A stretch of DNA of 64,000 bases from positions 1,589,501-1,653,500 of the forward strand of contig NZ_CP095061.1 of the NCBI RefSeq assembly GCF_022921055.1, written 5' to 3'. Source of the DNA: Hymenobacter volaticus (GTDB lineage: Bacteria; Bacteroidota; Bacteroidia; Cytophagales; Hymenobacteraceae). A program made the position numbers and the translations under genes. Below the pieces are notes generated by a model. That model was not told the origin of the DNA, did not search any database, and worked only from the letters and a program-made list of their open reading frames with translations. Below, piece after piece: positions 34,419 to 45,400 of the stretch (positions are counted from its first letter, which is position 1; each line of letters opens with the position of its first letter).

Positions 34419-37160
34419 TTAACTTTTTAGTTCTAGCTTCTCACTTCTCTGTTTTCCAAACTCTAAAATTTGGTCGATAAACTGGTAGGGCGTGTACCCG
34501 GCCAGCGCGGTTTGGTGGAAAATGCAGGTGGCTGGCGTCATTCCCGGTAACGAATTCACCTCAATGATAAGTACTTCCACTGCACCATTTTGCCGCACCC
34601 GTACGAAGGCATCAATGCGCGCATAGCCCTGAATATTGAGCACCTCCGCCACCCGGCGCAGTTCGGCTTTCACTTCTTCGGAAATGCGTTGGCGCTCCAC
34701 CGGGTCGGGTGCGTAGCGGGCCGGAGTAATGTTCTGGCCTTCACCAGCCAAGAATTTCTCTTCCAAACTCAAAACTTCACCGGTAGCCAACGCTTCGGAA
34801 GCCTCGAATACCTCGATTTCTAGTTCGCCGTTTTCACTCCAATGGGTGAGCAGGCCGCCGGTTACTTCAAGGAAGTGCGCCGCTCCGTCGCGCGCTATCA
34901 AGGTTTCCACCAAGAAAGCTTCCTTCTGCGGGAATTCTTCTTTGAAACCGAGTTGTAGCACGCTGGCATCGGCGGGCATAAGGTCTTCTTGGTCGCGGAA
35001 GATGAGGCGACTGAAAGCTGCAAGTTCTGCCCGGTTCTTGATTTTCTTCACAGCCGAAGAACAACCATCGTCGGCGGGCTTGGCGATGAAGGGATAAGAG
35101 AACTGCTCTTCCAGGCTCTGGTAGAAAGCTTCCGGATCGGCTGTCCACTCGAGGCGGCTGGCCATGCGGTGTTCGGCTACGCGCAAGCCTGCTTCGCGCA
35201 GCTGGCGGTTGGTTTCGAATTTGTTGATGGTGATGCTGCTGCTTTCGGCGCCCGAACCGTTGTACGGCAAGCCGTACTGTTCTAGCTCACGCTGCAACGC
35301 TCCGTCTTCGCCGGGCCGGCCGTGCAAAGCAATAAATACTTCGCTTACGGTATCAGCTAATTCCGGGAAAGTGATGCGGCGCGGCTGCTCCACGGGTTGC
35401 CCGGCGTAGGTGCTGGTAATGGCCTCGGCTTCATGACGGATACGAGTCAAGATTGGGTGCGTGGCGTGACCAGCTTCCGCCAGTTCTATCTTTTCCCGAA
35501 TATCGTCCGCGTTATCCTTGAGCATCACGTTGATGGGCAGCACGTAGAGACGGAACTCCTGGCTGTTGCCCGTTAGGAACACCGGTACCGGCTCATACTT
35601 CACCGACGAGCTCAACTTCTCGTAGATGTTGCGCCCGCTCTCCACCGAAATGTGTCGCTCCGACGAGTAACCGCCCATAATAACGGCCACTTTGGTGCGC
35701 GTGCATTCCTGCTGCTGCCGCGAAGCCACGGCTGCATCCAATTGGCTTAGCAGGCTAGCCAGCCGCACAGGTTGCATGCCGCCGCGCCGCCGCGCCGCCA
35801 ACGAAGTGCGAATCAGGAACGTGAGAAACTGTGATGGATTCAGTCCGATTTCTGCCGCCTGATGGAAGAAGAATGAAGCCGGCAACATACCCGACGTAGT
35901 ATTCGGGTCATTCAGGAAAAGCGTGCCGTCGGCCTGGATAAACCCGTCTAAACGAGCGTATACCTGGAAGCCGAACGTTTCAAACATTTCCTCGCACGCC
36001 TCGCGGATGCGCTGGATTTCTGTTTCTGGTAAGTCGATGGGAGTGATTTTGCGCGCTAGACCCGGAAGGTACTTCGAGCGGTAATCAAACATTTCCTCGC
36101 CCTTCACAATCTCGGTTGGTGGCAAGGCCAACGGCTTACCATCGGCATCCTCTACCACGATGCACGAGAATTCGCGGCCGTTTACGAAACTCTCAACCAG
36201 CACCTGTGCCTCACCATCTAGGTTGGTCAGGCGCACCGCTTCGGCGGTTTTAAAGTGCTTATCCAAGGCGCTCAGCAGCGCTTCGGGATGATATATAATG
36301 GCTTCGGGTTGAGGTGCCTCGTTTTCAAAAGTTGCGGCTTTAACCCCCGTCACTTCTACTAGCACGGGCAGGCCAATACCCTCACGGATATCCACGAGCT
36401 GCTGCACCCACTGGAGTTTATCCCGCTCGGTCAGGTTTTGCCACTCAGCGCGGATGACGGTTTTGCGGAACAAGCTGCGCTCCACCGCCGCGGCAAACTT
36501 GGTGGCATCGGCTTCACGCAAGATGCTGACGCCAATGCTAGAGCCCTGGCGCGGCGCTTTGAAAACCAGTGGCAAGCCTAGCTCGCGCACCAAGTAATCG
36601 AGCGTAGCGGCCGGATCGGCAGCATCCCACTCTTCTACCGTCACGACGCGGAAATTGGGCGTGGGTCGGTCGAGGGCTTTGAGCAGCTTCTTTTGGGCCA
36701 CTTTGTTGATGCCGAACGCCGAAGGCAAAATACCGGAACCCGAGTACGGAATACCATACCATTCGAGCAAGCCCTGAATGGCACCGTCCTCACCACTTGG
36801 TCCGTGCAGGGCCAGGAAGGCAAAGTCCATTAGCTCGCGCAACTCATGGGACAACACAAGCCGGCCCACTTCCCCAATAATGCGGTCTTGCTCGTCTTGG
36901 GTCAGCTCGCCTAAGCTTTCCAGATATACCTGCACCGGCAAGGTAGAAGCCGGCAGGGCTGAAACCGGCGGATAAAAGTCGCGGATGGTGCCTTTATAGA
37001 TGTAGTGCCAGTCGAGCAGAATAAAATTGCCCCGGCTGTCTACAAACACAGGAACAGCCTCGAACAAAGACTTGTCGAGGTTATCGTATACGGTGCGGCC
37101 GCCCGCGAAGGAAATTTCCCGCTCGCGCGACGGTCCGCCGAAGAAGATGCCAATTTTCAT
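34419..37160 (-). CDS. ddl: Double-length D-alanine--D-alanine ligase (tandem fusion)
   Basis: 913 residues, about three times a normal Ddl, consisting of two complete ligase units. Unit 1 (about 1-470): GGPSREREISFAGG, HGPSGEDGAIQG, ATP-grasp lysine VFKAPRQGSSIGV, end FLNDPNTTSGMLPASFFFHQ. Unit 2 (about 480-905): MGGYSSERHISVESG, HGRPGEDGALQ, FIAKPADDGCSSAV, end IIEVNSLPGMTPATCIFHQ. Normal Ddl has E-x-N-T/S as magnesium ligands; unit 1 has D-x-N-T and unit 2 keeps E-x-N-S, while the GSS loop is intact only in unit 1. The enzyme makes the D-Ala-D-Ala end of peptidoglycan precursors; whether both units are active is open. Two-unit forms occur in Cytophagales as far as I recall. Confidence 0.9.
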   Translation of the reverse strand: MKIGIFFGGPSREREISFAGGRTVYDNLDKSLFEAVPVFVDSRGNFILLDWHYIYKGTIRDFYPPVSALPASTLPVQVYLESLGELTQDEQDRIIGEVGRLVLSHELRELMDFAFLALHGPSGEDGAIQGLLEWYGIPYSGSGILPSAFGINKVAQKKLLKALDRPTPNFRVVTVEEWDAADPAATLDYLVRELGLPLVFKAPRQGSSIGVSILREADATKFAAAVERSLFRKTVIRAEWQNLTERDKLQWVQQLVDIREGIGLPVLVEVTGVKAATFENEAPQPEAIIYHPEALLSALDKHFKTAEAVRLTNLDGEAQVLVESFVNGREFSCIVVEDADGKPLALPPTEIVKGEEMFDYRSKYLPGLARKITPIDLPETEIQRIREACEEMFETFGFQVYARLDGFIQADGTLFLNDPNTTSGMLPASFFFHQAAEIGLNPSQFLTFLIRTSLAARRRGGMQPVRLASLLSQLDAAVASRQQQECTRTKVAVIMGGYSSERHISVESGRNIYEKLSSSVKYEPVPVFLTGNSQEFRLYVLPINVMLKDNADDIREKIELAEAGHATHPILTRIRHEAEAITSTYAGQPVEQPRRITFPELADTVSEVFIALHGRPGEDGALQRELEQYGLPYNGSGAESSSITINKFETNRQLREAGLRVAEHRMASRLEWTADPEAFYQSLEEQFSYPFIAKPADDGCSSAVKKIKNRAELAAFSRLIFRDQEDLMPADASVLQLGFKEEFPQKEAFLVETLIARDGAAHFLEVTGGLLTHWSENGELEIEVFEASEALATGEVLSLEEKFLAGEGQNITPARYAPDPVERQRISEEVKAELRRVAEVLNIQGYARIDAFVRVRQNGAVEVLIIEVNSLPGMTPATCIFHQTALAGYTPYQFIDQILEFGKQRSEKLELKS

Positions 37161-37363
37161 AGATAACGCAAAGGTAAGGGGAAACTAGAACGGAGTGCTA
37201 CTCTGCCGAGCCGTGCCTTGGCCGCGAAAGCCCTATACTAGTAATAACAAGGAGACATTTTGCGCCCGCAAAAGAATCAATCACACGCGGAGTACTAACC
37301 GCTGATTCGCGCTACTTGCTACATTCGTGCCGTACAAGGCTCATTCATCATCCCCATTATCAT

Positions 37364-38554
37364 ATGAAAACCCTCGATCAGTACAACTTCAGCGGCAAGC
37401 GCGCCGTGGTACGCGTGGACTTCAACGTGCCGCTTGACAAGGAGTTCAACATCACCGACGATACCCGCATCCGGGCTGCTACGCCCACTATTCAGAAGAT
37501 TTTGGCTGATGGAGGCTCGGTGGTCCTGCTTTCGCACCTAGGTCGGCCCAAAGGCGGCCCCGAAAACAAATACTCGCTCCAGCACATCGTAGCGCGCCTA
37601 AGCCAAGAGTACGGCAAGGAAGTACAGTTTGCAGATGATGCGCTGAAGGCCGAAGAAAAAGCCAACGCTTTACAGCCGGGCCAGGTGTTGCTCGTCGAAA
37701 ACGTGCGTTTCTACCCGGAAGAAGAGAAAGGCGACGAAAACTTTGCCACGCAGCTAGCCAAACTCGGCGAGGTATACGTGAACGACGCTTTCGGAGCGGC
37801 TCACCGCAAACATGCTTCCACGGCCGTTATGGGCTCGAAATTCGCACCCGAAGACCGGATAGCAGGCTACCTGCTCCAGTCGGAGCTAGACAACGCCCAG
37901 AAGGTACTCGAACACGCCGAGCGGCCGTTCACCGCTATCATGGGCGGCGCCAAGATTTCCGACAAGATTCAACTCATTGAAAAGCTGCTCGATAAGGTGG
38001 ACAATCTGCTGATTGGCGGCGGAATGGCCTACACGTTTGCCAAGGCGCAGGGCGGCAGCATCGGCAGTTCATTGCTCGAAGCCGACAAAATGGATTTGGC
38101 TTTGAGTTTAATTCAGCAAGCCAAAGACAAAGGCGTAAACTTGGTGTTGCCGACCGACAGCATCATTGCCGACAAGTTTGCCAACGACGCCAATACCGCC
38201 GAAGCCAGCAACCAAAGCATTCCCGACGGCTGGCTCGGCTTAGACCTCGGTCCCGAGTCGCAAAAAGCTTTTGCCGACATCGTGCGGCAGTCGAAAACCA
38301 TCCTCTGGAACGGACCAATGGGCGTGTTTGAAATGAGCAACTTCGCGGCCGGTACCTCAACAGTGGCCCAAGCTATTGCCGAAGCTACCGAAGCAGGCGC
38401 CTTCAGCCTCATCGGCGGCGGCGACTCCGCGGCGGCTGTCAACCAGCTCGGCTTCTCCGACAAAGTTTCCTACATCTCCACCGGCGGTGGGGCCTTGCTC
38501 GAATACATGGAAGGCAAAGAACTGCCCGGCGTGGCCGCTCTGGAAGGGCGCTAA
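37364..38554 (+). CDS. pgk: Phosphoglycerate kinase
   Basis: 396 residues, the usual length, from ATG 37364 ([24 protein letters not shown]). It transfers phosphate between 1,3-bisphosphoglycerate and ADP in glycolysis. All family blocks are present: [88 protein letters not shown] and [10 protein letters not shown] with the hinge [19 protein letters not shown]. Divergent from ddl. A strong bidirectional terminator follows. Confidence 0.98.
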   Translation: MKTLDQYNFSGKRAVVRVDFNVPLDKEFNITDDTRIRAATPTIQKILADGGSVVLLSHLGRPKGGPENKYSLQHIVARLSQEYGKEVQFADDALKAEEKANALQPGQVLLVENVRFYPEEEKGDENFATQLAKLGEVYVNDAFGAAHRKHASTAVMGSKFAPEDRIAGYLLQSELDNAQKVLEHAERPFTAIMGGAKISDKIQLIEKLLDKVDNLLIGGGMAYTFAKAQGGSIGSSLLEADKMDLALSLIQQAKDKGVNLVLPTDSIIADKFANDANTAEASNQSIPDGWLGLDLGPESQKAFADIVRQSKTILWNGPMGVFEMSNFAAGTSTVAQAIAEATEAGAFSLIGGGDSAAAVNQLGFSDKVSYISTGGGALLEYMEGKELPGVAALEGR

Positions 38555-38566
38555 ACCAATCCATTA

Positions 38567-38631
38567 TAAAAGCAGAGGCGACTGTTTAGCTTGCGTAGTA
38601 TGCGCAAGCCAAACAGTCGCCTCTGCTTTTA
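38567..38631. terminator. Bidirectional terminator after pgk
   Basis: Arms TAAAAGCAGAGGCGACTGTTT (38567-38587) and its perfect reverse complement (38611-38631), with an inner stem GCTTGCG/CGCAAGC. It lies between convergent stops at 38554 and 38644. Confidence 0.9.
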
Positions 38632-38643
38632 ACAATCAGCTAT

Positions 38644-39282
38644 TTAATTGACGTAGGGTGGTTCCAGTACTTGGCCCATGCTGCGCAAGGGCGGCATATC
38701 GAGGCGGCCGGTGAGGCGAGTGGCTAGTATGCGGGCTTCTTTTTCGCTTAGCACATCGAGGGTGCGTAGCCAACGCAGGCGGTGCAATTGTGTCTCGATA
38801 ATACCCAGCGGATTTACGTTGGCATACTCTTCTCGCAGATACGCTTTCGTGCGCTGCTCTAATACGCTCGCAAACTTGTCGACGGAGGCGCGCTCGGAAG
38901 GGCGGTCAGCCAGGGTGATGTTGGCGCGGGCTGTTCCGAGGGTGACATGCTGCCACCAATTGCGTTGAGCATAGATTCCTCCTGCTACCAGCAACCCACC
39001 TAGCGCGAAAAGCCCCACCCAAGAAGCTTCCGAAAGGGAGCTAGTGGTGGGAATAAGACGTTGAAGCAAGTTGACGGAAAGCCACAGAACTGCCAATGGC
39101 AGCCATGTAAGCTGCGGGGTGGTCCGTCGGCGAGTTATGCGGACGGGCAGTACTTCCTCATAAGGCATTTCAAATTCCACTACAGGACGCCCGTCGCGGT
39201 TGCGCTGGCAGACATAGAGCCCATTCGGGCGCAAGGCAAGCTGCGTGGTACCGGCTAGCAGCCGGCGCTGTTCTATAAGCAT
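38644..39282 (-). CDS. Membrane protein of unknown function
   Basis: 212 residues, not recognised. The N-terminal 55 residues look like a small beta domain (LAGTTQLALRPNGLYVCQRNRDGRPVVEFEMPYEEVLPVRI). Two membrane helices follow (LTWLPLAVLWLSVNLLQRLI and SWVGLFALGGLLVAGGIYA). The C-terminal part is soluble (TKAYLREEYANVNPLGIIETQLHRLRWLRTLDVLSEKEA), partly helical. No catalytic motif. It is followed by the pgk terminator and preceded by the M50 protease gene on the same strand at a gap of 82 bases (on the upstream side the protease ends at 39365). Confidence 0.65.
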   Translation of the reverse strand: MLIEQRRLLAGTTQLALRPNGLYVCQRNRDGRPVVEFEMPYEEVLPVRITRRRTTPQLTWLPLAVLWLSVNLLQRLIPTTSSLSEASWVGLFALGGLLVAGGIYAQRNWWQHVTLGTARANITLADRPSERASVDKFASVLEQRTKAYLREEYANVNPLGIIETQLHRLRWLRTLDVLSEKEARILATRLTGRLDMPPLRSMGQVLEPPYVN

Positions 39283-39364
39283 CAGGATATTTTAAAAACG
39301 AAGAGAGCTGCGTGCCGAATGTGTTTGTGCCATTATCGTATAGTGGTTACACACGAAGCCCCAC

Positions 39365-40590
39365 TCACCGGAATGGGCTAGGAGTGAAGCATAGCACAAA
39401 AATAACCACCATCAGCCAGCCCAACACCTTACGGCCCGTGCTAAGTGGAGACTCGTCCGGAGCCGGAGGATGGTAAATACCCGTTAGACGACCCAACATC
39501 AATCCAAATATCAACCATCCTGGGTTGCCCATAGCTCCTGGAAAAGCTACCGTAACAGCTAGTTGCGCGGCCCATACCCCCAAGCTAAGTAGTAAGGCCC
39601 GGCGGGGCGTGGGCAAAGCCTTTCGGAATACCAGAAAAAGATACGCTAGATAAGGTAGCCCCCAATAAAGCCAGGTCTCAGAAGATGTTCTTAGCGTAAA
39701 CAAACCCAACCCGGCGTAAAAGATGAAGGCAATAAACAGCACCCCCGACAACCGATTAAAGCGCTGAAAACCAAGCAGGCCATACAGAATATGCCCCCGT
39801 CGAGTTGGCCAATGGGCAGCAGGTTGAGAGCCGTGAAAAACAACGCCAGCACTCCTGCTAACAACACCGGATAATGCATCAGCTCATTCGGGTGAGGAAT
39901 CAGTGCTGGATCAGCAAACAGGTATTCTAGTCCTTGGTACAGCAACGGTTTTGCTAGCGTGAAGCCTTGGCTGCCTCGGTACACGTACCGGGCGTAGTCG
40001 GCACCGTAAGCGCGGTACTCGGGGTGAATTTCAAATAGATACTCCAGCGACGGCAGGTGCGTGAAGCCGTAGATTAGAACAGGCACCGCCACCAGAAAGC
40101 CGGCTAGCGGCCCCGCCAGCCCAACGTCAAAAAACTCCCGCCGCGAAAAAATCCGGTCCTTTATTCGAATAACCGCCCCAAAGGTACCGATGCCGAGTAT
40201 GAACGGAATGTAGTAAGGCAGCGTCACCCGAATCTGGTTGTAGCGCGCCGTGAAGTAGTGCCCAAACTCGTGCACCGTAAGCACGCCCAGAAATGGCAGC
40301 GAAAACCACAAGCCACGGCGAAGCTCTGGCCACATCTGCTTGACGGGCAACAGAAATATTTCTATCGGCAGAAAGTTGATGCCGCCCCGTGTGAGTTCCA
40401 GACCCGCCAGCGTAGTCGTGACGAGCGTAACCACGAACAGGAGCAGGTGCAACAGCGCCGTGCGCCAACGAGGCGGGCTTGGCCGCTCGTAGCGCACAAA
40501 GGCCGCTTGCGCTTCTTCTACAGAAGTGAAAGCAGAAGCCGGAGCATCAGGAAAGGGAAGAGGCAGGGGCGTATTCTCGGGGGAAGGCAC
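39365..40590 (-). CDS. Site-2 protease family protein, peptidase M50 (frameshifted)
   Basis: About 408 residues after repair. An intramembrane zinc protease: HExxH in LTVHEFGHYFTARYN and the third ligand in LPIGQLDGGHILYG, in a protein with about seven membrane segments. RDRIFSRREFFDVGLAGPLAGFLVAV is typical of the family. The start is uncertain: GTG at 40590 (PSPENTPLPLPFPDAP) overlaps the HAD gene by 44 bases and is preferred to an ATG at 40695, which would overlap far more. One base is lost in the C run 39794-39798: the frame drifts to GGIFCMACLV; one more base gives GGHILYGLLGFQRFNRLSGVLF and continues to the stop at 39365. Confidence 0.88.
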
Positions 40591-41224
40591 GGATGGCGGC
40601 AGGCAGAGCGTCGAGGATGGTATGAGGCGGGGGCAGAAACAACGTGCGCAACCCCAGGCGGCGGGCCGTTTCGATATGTTGAAAACTGTCTTCAATGAAA
40701 AGAGTTTCCTCGGCCTTCCAGTTCATCTCGCGCAGGGCGTGCTGAAAGATTTCCTCTCCGGGTTTGCGCAAGCCCACTTCCTGCGAGTAAAACACCCGAT
40801 CTAAAGCATCGGCAATACCGTGCTCGAACCCATACTGTTTTCGTAAACCTTCGTTGAGAGTGGCAATATGAATCTGATTGGTGTTAGAGAGCAGTGCTGT
40901 TTCGTGGCCTTGGGCGCGCAAGTCCGCAATTAGCGCTAGCCGCTCAGCAGGCACATCCAGCAGCATGGCATTCCAAGCAGCATCTAATTCCTCGTCGGTG
41001 GCTTGTATGTTGTAATGCGTGCGCAAACCCTCCCTAAACTCGTGCGGAGTCAAGCGGCCCGTCTCCATAAGGTCGAATATTTCGCCTTGTGCCGCTTGCG
41101 TGAAGGCAATAGTATCACCGTGTGGGTGCAGGCGACGCATGGCGTCTAACGTGCGTTGATAGTCGATGTTGATGATAACTCCCCCGAAATCGAAGAGTAG
41201 ATTAGGCAACTTTTTGGTTGACAT
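40547..41224 (-). CDS. HAD-IA family phosphatase (YihX-like)
   Basis: 225 residues. Haloacid dehalogenase superfamily: motif 1 LLFDFGGVIINID with the nucleophilic Asp, motif 2 TALLSNTNQIH, motif 3 Lys in SQEVGLRKPGEEIFQ, and motif 4 LFIEDSFQHIETARRLGL. The cap is helical (type IA). Members related to E. coli YihX hydrolyse sugar phosphates; the substrate here is unknown. The gene overlaps the 5' end of the M50 protease gene, suggesting coupled translation. Confidence 0.9.
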   Translation of the reverse strand: MSTKKLPNLLFDFGGVIINIDYQRTLDAMRRLHPHGDTIAFTQAAQGEIFDLMETGRLTPHEFREGLRTHYNIQATDEELDAAWNAMLLDVPAERLALIADLRAQGHETALLSNTNQIHIATLNEGLRKQYGFEHGIADALDRVFYSQEVGLRKPGEEIFQHALREMNWKAEETLFIEDSFQHIETARRLGLRTLFLPPPHTILDALPAAIRAFPREYAPASSLS

Positions 41225-41369
41225 AGCGGACAGTAACGAAAGAAGAAACAGCTTGTAGAAGGAAAGAAGGCGTTTTATGCCTCAAATATTGCTATCGCAA
41301 TTGCAAACTTCATTGTAAACCCCGAAGTTTGCGCAGCCGAAACCCACTGCTTCTAGTGCTTTTCGTGCC

Positions 41370-41443
41370 GGGCCTATAGCTCAATCGGTTAGAGCAGCTG
41401 ACTCATAATCAGCAGGTCACTGGTTCGATTCCAGTTGGGCCCA
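41370..41443 (+). tRNA. tRNA with CAT anticodon (tRNA-Met or tRNA-Ile2)
   Basis: A complete 74-base cloverleaf: acceptor GGGCCTA/TGGGCCC with discriminator A, anticodon stem GCTGA/TCAGC around CTCATAA, T arm ACTGG-TTCGATT-CCAGT. Not an initiator (no three G-C pairs in the anticodon stem). C4-G69 and C5-G68 in the acceptor are what TilS prefers in tRNA-Ile2, so a lysidine-modified Ile tRNA is possible. Confidence 0.92.
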
Positions 41444-41444
41444 C

Positions 41445-41480
41445 AAATTAGCCCCTTACGGTATCGTGAGGGGCTAATTT
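41445..41480 (+). terminator. Terminator after the tRNA gene
   Basis: 16-bp stem AAATTAGCCCCTTACG / CGTGAGGGGCTAATTT (one wobble) with a 4-base loop, directly after the tRNA and followed by T-rich sequence. Confidence 0.85.
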
Positions 41481-41598
41481 GTTTATTGTTAGCAAGTTAT
41501 AGAATGTGGTAACTTGGCCATTCATAAAATAATAGGCTCTTGACTGTTGAGCTGAAACTTTATGTGAAGCGAAAGCTTCAGAAGTAATATGCTTAATA

Positions 41599-41644
41599 CA
41601 ACTGAATTTATGAGCCTATGTGCTCAGGCTCATAAATTCAGTTG
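41599..41644 (-). terminator. Terminator of the NRPS/PKS locus
   Basis: Perfect 19-bp stem CAACTGAATTTATGAGCCT and its reverse complement around an 8-base loop, 38 bases after the PPTase stop on the minus strand. It closes the biosynthetic locus. Confidence 0.8.
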
Positions 41645-41682
41645 TTGATGCCGTGTTAGAAGAGCAGCTAGTTCATATGGCA

Positions 41683-42471
41683 TTACTTGTGTGAAGGCTG
41701 GCTACTAGAATTATTTAGCACTGAAGGAATAATGTCGACAGTGTAAAAGGAAATGTCTTTGCTAGTAAATCCAGAAGGGCAAGAAATAGCACCGATACAG
41801 TCGGTGCCAATAGTGAAGCTGCTGGTTGTCCAGTCGATGGAGGTATGAAGATTTGCCTGATCTATTAAGTGGAAACCATCCAACGATGGAATAGTATTGA
41901 AATCGTCGTCGATGCCTTTCGATGTAGCTTTTACTAACGCTTCCTTGCGAGTCCAGAGTGTGAAGAAGGAACGAGATGGATCGGCATGTTGCCTGATAAA
42001 GTCTTGCTCGCATGAATGGAAGCTAAAATCGACAATCTCTTGAAAGTGAAAATCATGCCTTATACATTCTATATCCACGCCAACCTCATCGGTTGCAATG
42101 GCCAGTAGCATGTAATCAGCAGAGTATGAAACAGAGTAATGTAAAGTTGACTGGTTACTTACCTTTGGCTTGCCAGTATTGCCAGGTAATAGCTGTATAG
42201 TATTGTAGCTTCTATCGAGATAAACGCCTAATAATATTTTTATCAGACACCTACTTACTAGGTAATGCTCTTTTTTGAATGCGAGTTGGTAAGAATAAGA
42301 TTTATTTATCTCTTCTTTAGATAATATATTTTGATAATTATTTATTAAAGATTTATGTGATTTGGTGTTAATAAATAATATTGCTATGGAATCTTTTATA
42401 GCATGCCCAGGTGCAAAGGGATGCCATTTAATGTTGTCGATGGTACAACATTGTATTGACGATGAGGCCAT
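41683..42471 (-). CDS. 4'-phosphopantetheinyl transferase (Sfp type)
   Basis: 262 residues. It activates carrier proteins by attaching the phosphopantetheine arm of CoA to the serine of the (D/G)-x-S motif. The Sfp signature is complete: KEHYLVSRCLIK, GNTGKPKV, HYSVSYSADYMLLAIA, the magnesium-binding GVDIECI and WTRKEALVKATSKGI. It is AT-rich compared with the housekeeping genes nearby. It lies 17 bases after the NRPS and is the last gene of the locus, so it most likely serves the two synthetases encoded upstream. Confidence 0.93.
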   Translation of the reverse strand: MASSSIQCCTIDNIKWHPFAPGHAIKDSIAILFINTKSHKSLINNYQNILSKEEINKSYSYQLAFKKEHYLVSRCLIKILLGVYLDRSYNTIQLLPGNTGKPKVSNQSTLHYSVSYSADYMLLAIATDEVGVDIECIRHDFHFQEIVDFSFHSCEQDFIRQHADPSRSFFTLWTRKEALVKATSKGIDDDFNTIPSLDGFHLIDQANLHTSIDWTTSSFTIGTDCIGAISCPSGFTSKDISFYTVDIIPSVLNNSSSQPSHK

Positions 42472-42488
42472 TGACTAGACAGGAAATG

Positions 42489-45400
42489 TTAAATTATCTT
42501 ATTTAATGCTGCCTGTAATATGCGGCCCGTTTCCTCGTCATGCGGTGGGGCAAACATATAATTATGGTCGCCAGGTACTTCATGGATAGAGATTTCATCT
42601 AAAACAAATGGCTTCCAGCCCATATATTCGAAATCATCTACATAATAGGTTCTTTCTTTTGCTCTAAAGAGCTCGATCTTTATATTTTGTGGGGTTAACT
42701 TATACTTGTGAGCAGCACGCTTGTGCATTAATGCCATCTTATAAGAATGGCCATAGACTTCTTCGTAATATTGTTCTTTACTGTATTTTAATTTTTGAAA
42801 ATCTCTTTGAATAGCTTCTAATTTATAATGAATAGTAGCCTTAGGACTTTTTCTTAACAAGACGAAGAAAAACAATATTCGTTTCAGGAAGAATAAGAAC
42901 CGCTTAATGCTTCTAGTAAGGAACGGTATAAAATGATCTGGCTGGTTAGCGTAAGTGTCGAACATGGCAAGGAAGGGCACTGCCTTGCCTGCCGCTTTCA
43001 ACTGCTTCGCCATTTCAAAAGCAATAATGCCTCCGAACGAGTAGCCAGCTAATGCATAAGGTCCATTAGGATTTGCTTTTTCGATAGTGGAGATGTAGTG
43101 CGCAGCCATGTCTTCTATGGTTTCGTGCGGCTCATCAATCCCATTCAAACCCTTAGCTTGTAGTGCATAAATCGGCTGATCGGGGTCCAGGCTCTTGGAT
43201 AGTGCATTGAAAATTAGAACATTGAGACCAGCTCCGTGCACAATGTAGAGAGGCGTCTTGCTGCCTTGCGGTTTGATGGGAACAAGAGAATCCCAGGTGA
43301 TAAACTTGCTGTCCATGTGCAGCACGGCCGCAAGTTTCTCCACAGTGGAGCTTTCAAATAGAGTTGCTAATGGTAGTTTTTTGCCAGTTACCTTTTCTAA
43401 CTGCGCTATTACCTGCACGGCAATCATAGAGTGTCCGCCTAGTTTGAAAAAATCATCGAAGATGCCGATAGTTGGTATTTGTAGATATTGTTTCCAAATA
43501 TCAACTACCAACTTTTCTGTATCAGTGCGTGGCCCATCATGCCGCTCATCTGCTTTTATTTCGTCTGCTTTGACATAGGACAGTAAAGCCGCTTTGTCAA
43601 TTTTACCATTAAGTGTTTTGGGGATTGAATTAACGACAATAATTTCGCTAGGAATCATAAATGCTGGCAGCTTATTGCCTAAGCTATTCTTCCAAGTTGT
43701 TATGCGGGTACTAAAGTCAGTGACGTAATTAAAATCGCGAACAACAACGTAAGCTGCCAGTCGAATCATGCCATAACTATCTGGCTTCGCAATAACTACG
43801 GCTTCTTGTATTTCATGGAGGCTGGAAAGTTGGTGCTCAATTTCGCCAGGTTCAATTCGATATCCCCTAATCTTTATTTGTTGGTCAGCACGGCCTAAAT
43901 ATTGAACTTCGCCGGTATCTGTCAATTTCGCCAAGTCGCCAGTGCGATACATCTTTTCTCCATCAATTAATGAGAAAGGATTATCAATAAACTTTTCTTT
44001 GTTTAGTTCTGACCTGTTGAGGTAGCCTTTAGCCAGCCCATTCCCGGCAATATATAATTCGCCAATTGTATTCGGTTCTACTAAGTTGAAATGATCATCT
44101 AAAATGTAGAATTGAGTATTGGCAACTGGTCTACCTATTGTAATTAATTCCTTTGCGTGCGTGATTTTTTTGAAAGACGAGTAAATAGTTGTTTCTGTCG
44201 GGCCGTACATATTCCATAGCGAGGCACATCTTGCAAGCAGACGTTGCGCAAGATCTTCGGGTAGTGCTTCGCCTCCGCTGATTGCTTTCAGAGGGTACAA
44301 CTCTGTCCATCCAGCATCGAGCATCATTCGCCAAGTAGCAGGAGTGGCCTGCATGGCCGTAATTCCCTCCGCTTCGATGAGGTGCTGTAGCGCATTTCCG
44401 TCTTTAGTCGCCTTGCTGTCAGCTACGACAACCATAGCTCCGCTTACTAAGGGTAAGAAAAGCTCGAGCACAGCCATATCAAACGAAATGGTAGTGATAG
44501 CTAATAACCTATCCGTGCTTGAAATACCAATTTCCTGCTGAACACTACGCAGCAGATTAATTAATCCGCTATGCTTGATCTGTACCCCTTTGGGTAAGCC
44601 AGTGGAACCAGAGGTGTAAAGTATGTAAACAACAGCATCGCCACTTATTTCAACTTCTACTGCGTCAGTGAAATAATTTTCCGCTTGAGATAGAGCATCC
44701 TCGATGTCAATAATAGCAACATCATAGAAGTTGAAGCTAATTGACTTGGATTTCAATAAAAAAGAGGACTTAGAATCCAGTAGCATGAATTCTAACCTAT
44801 CTGCGGGATAAGTAGGGTCTAGTGGTAAGTAAGTAGCCCCGCATTTCAATACAGCCAGTAGTGTTACAAGTAGTTCTTGAGACCGGTCTAGTGCAATGCC
44901 AACGACATCACCAGTAGATAAACCTTGCGCCAGAAGATAGCGGGCTAACTGATTAGCTTTTGTGTTTAGTTGATAATACGAAAGTGTATTGTTTTTAAAT
45001 TTGACAGCAATAGCAGTCGGATAATTATAGGCTACTTCCTGAATTAAATTAGGTAAATATTTAATTGACGAATAGTCAACTGCGGTGTTGTTAAGGGCAT
45101 TATATGCGCTTAATACATTCGTTATATTATTATTTGAAGAAACTAATGTTGAATTTGGATTAGTCGTGACCTCTTCGAGTAATTGCTCGAAGGTGGCCAT
45201 CATGTAGCGGATGCTTTCTGCCTTAAATAAAGCTGTGTTATAAGACCACTCTAGTACTAATGCCTCTTCCGTGCCGGTAGCATTGAGAAATAAGTCGAAT
45301 GTCTCGAAAACTCTAGGGTTGCTTTTTAATTGATAGGTAACGCCGTGAAAATTGACACCATTGGCCAACCCCATGTCAACGTTGAACACAACAGGAACCA

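Noticed and set aside
40591..40695. Upstream ATG start for the M50 protease at 40695
   Set aside because: The added residues (MKTVFNISKRPAAWGCARC) are simply the HAD coding sequence in another frame; GTG 40590 gives a short, natural overlap.
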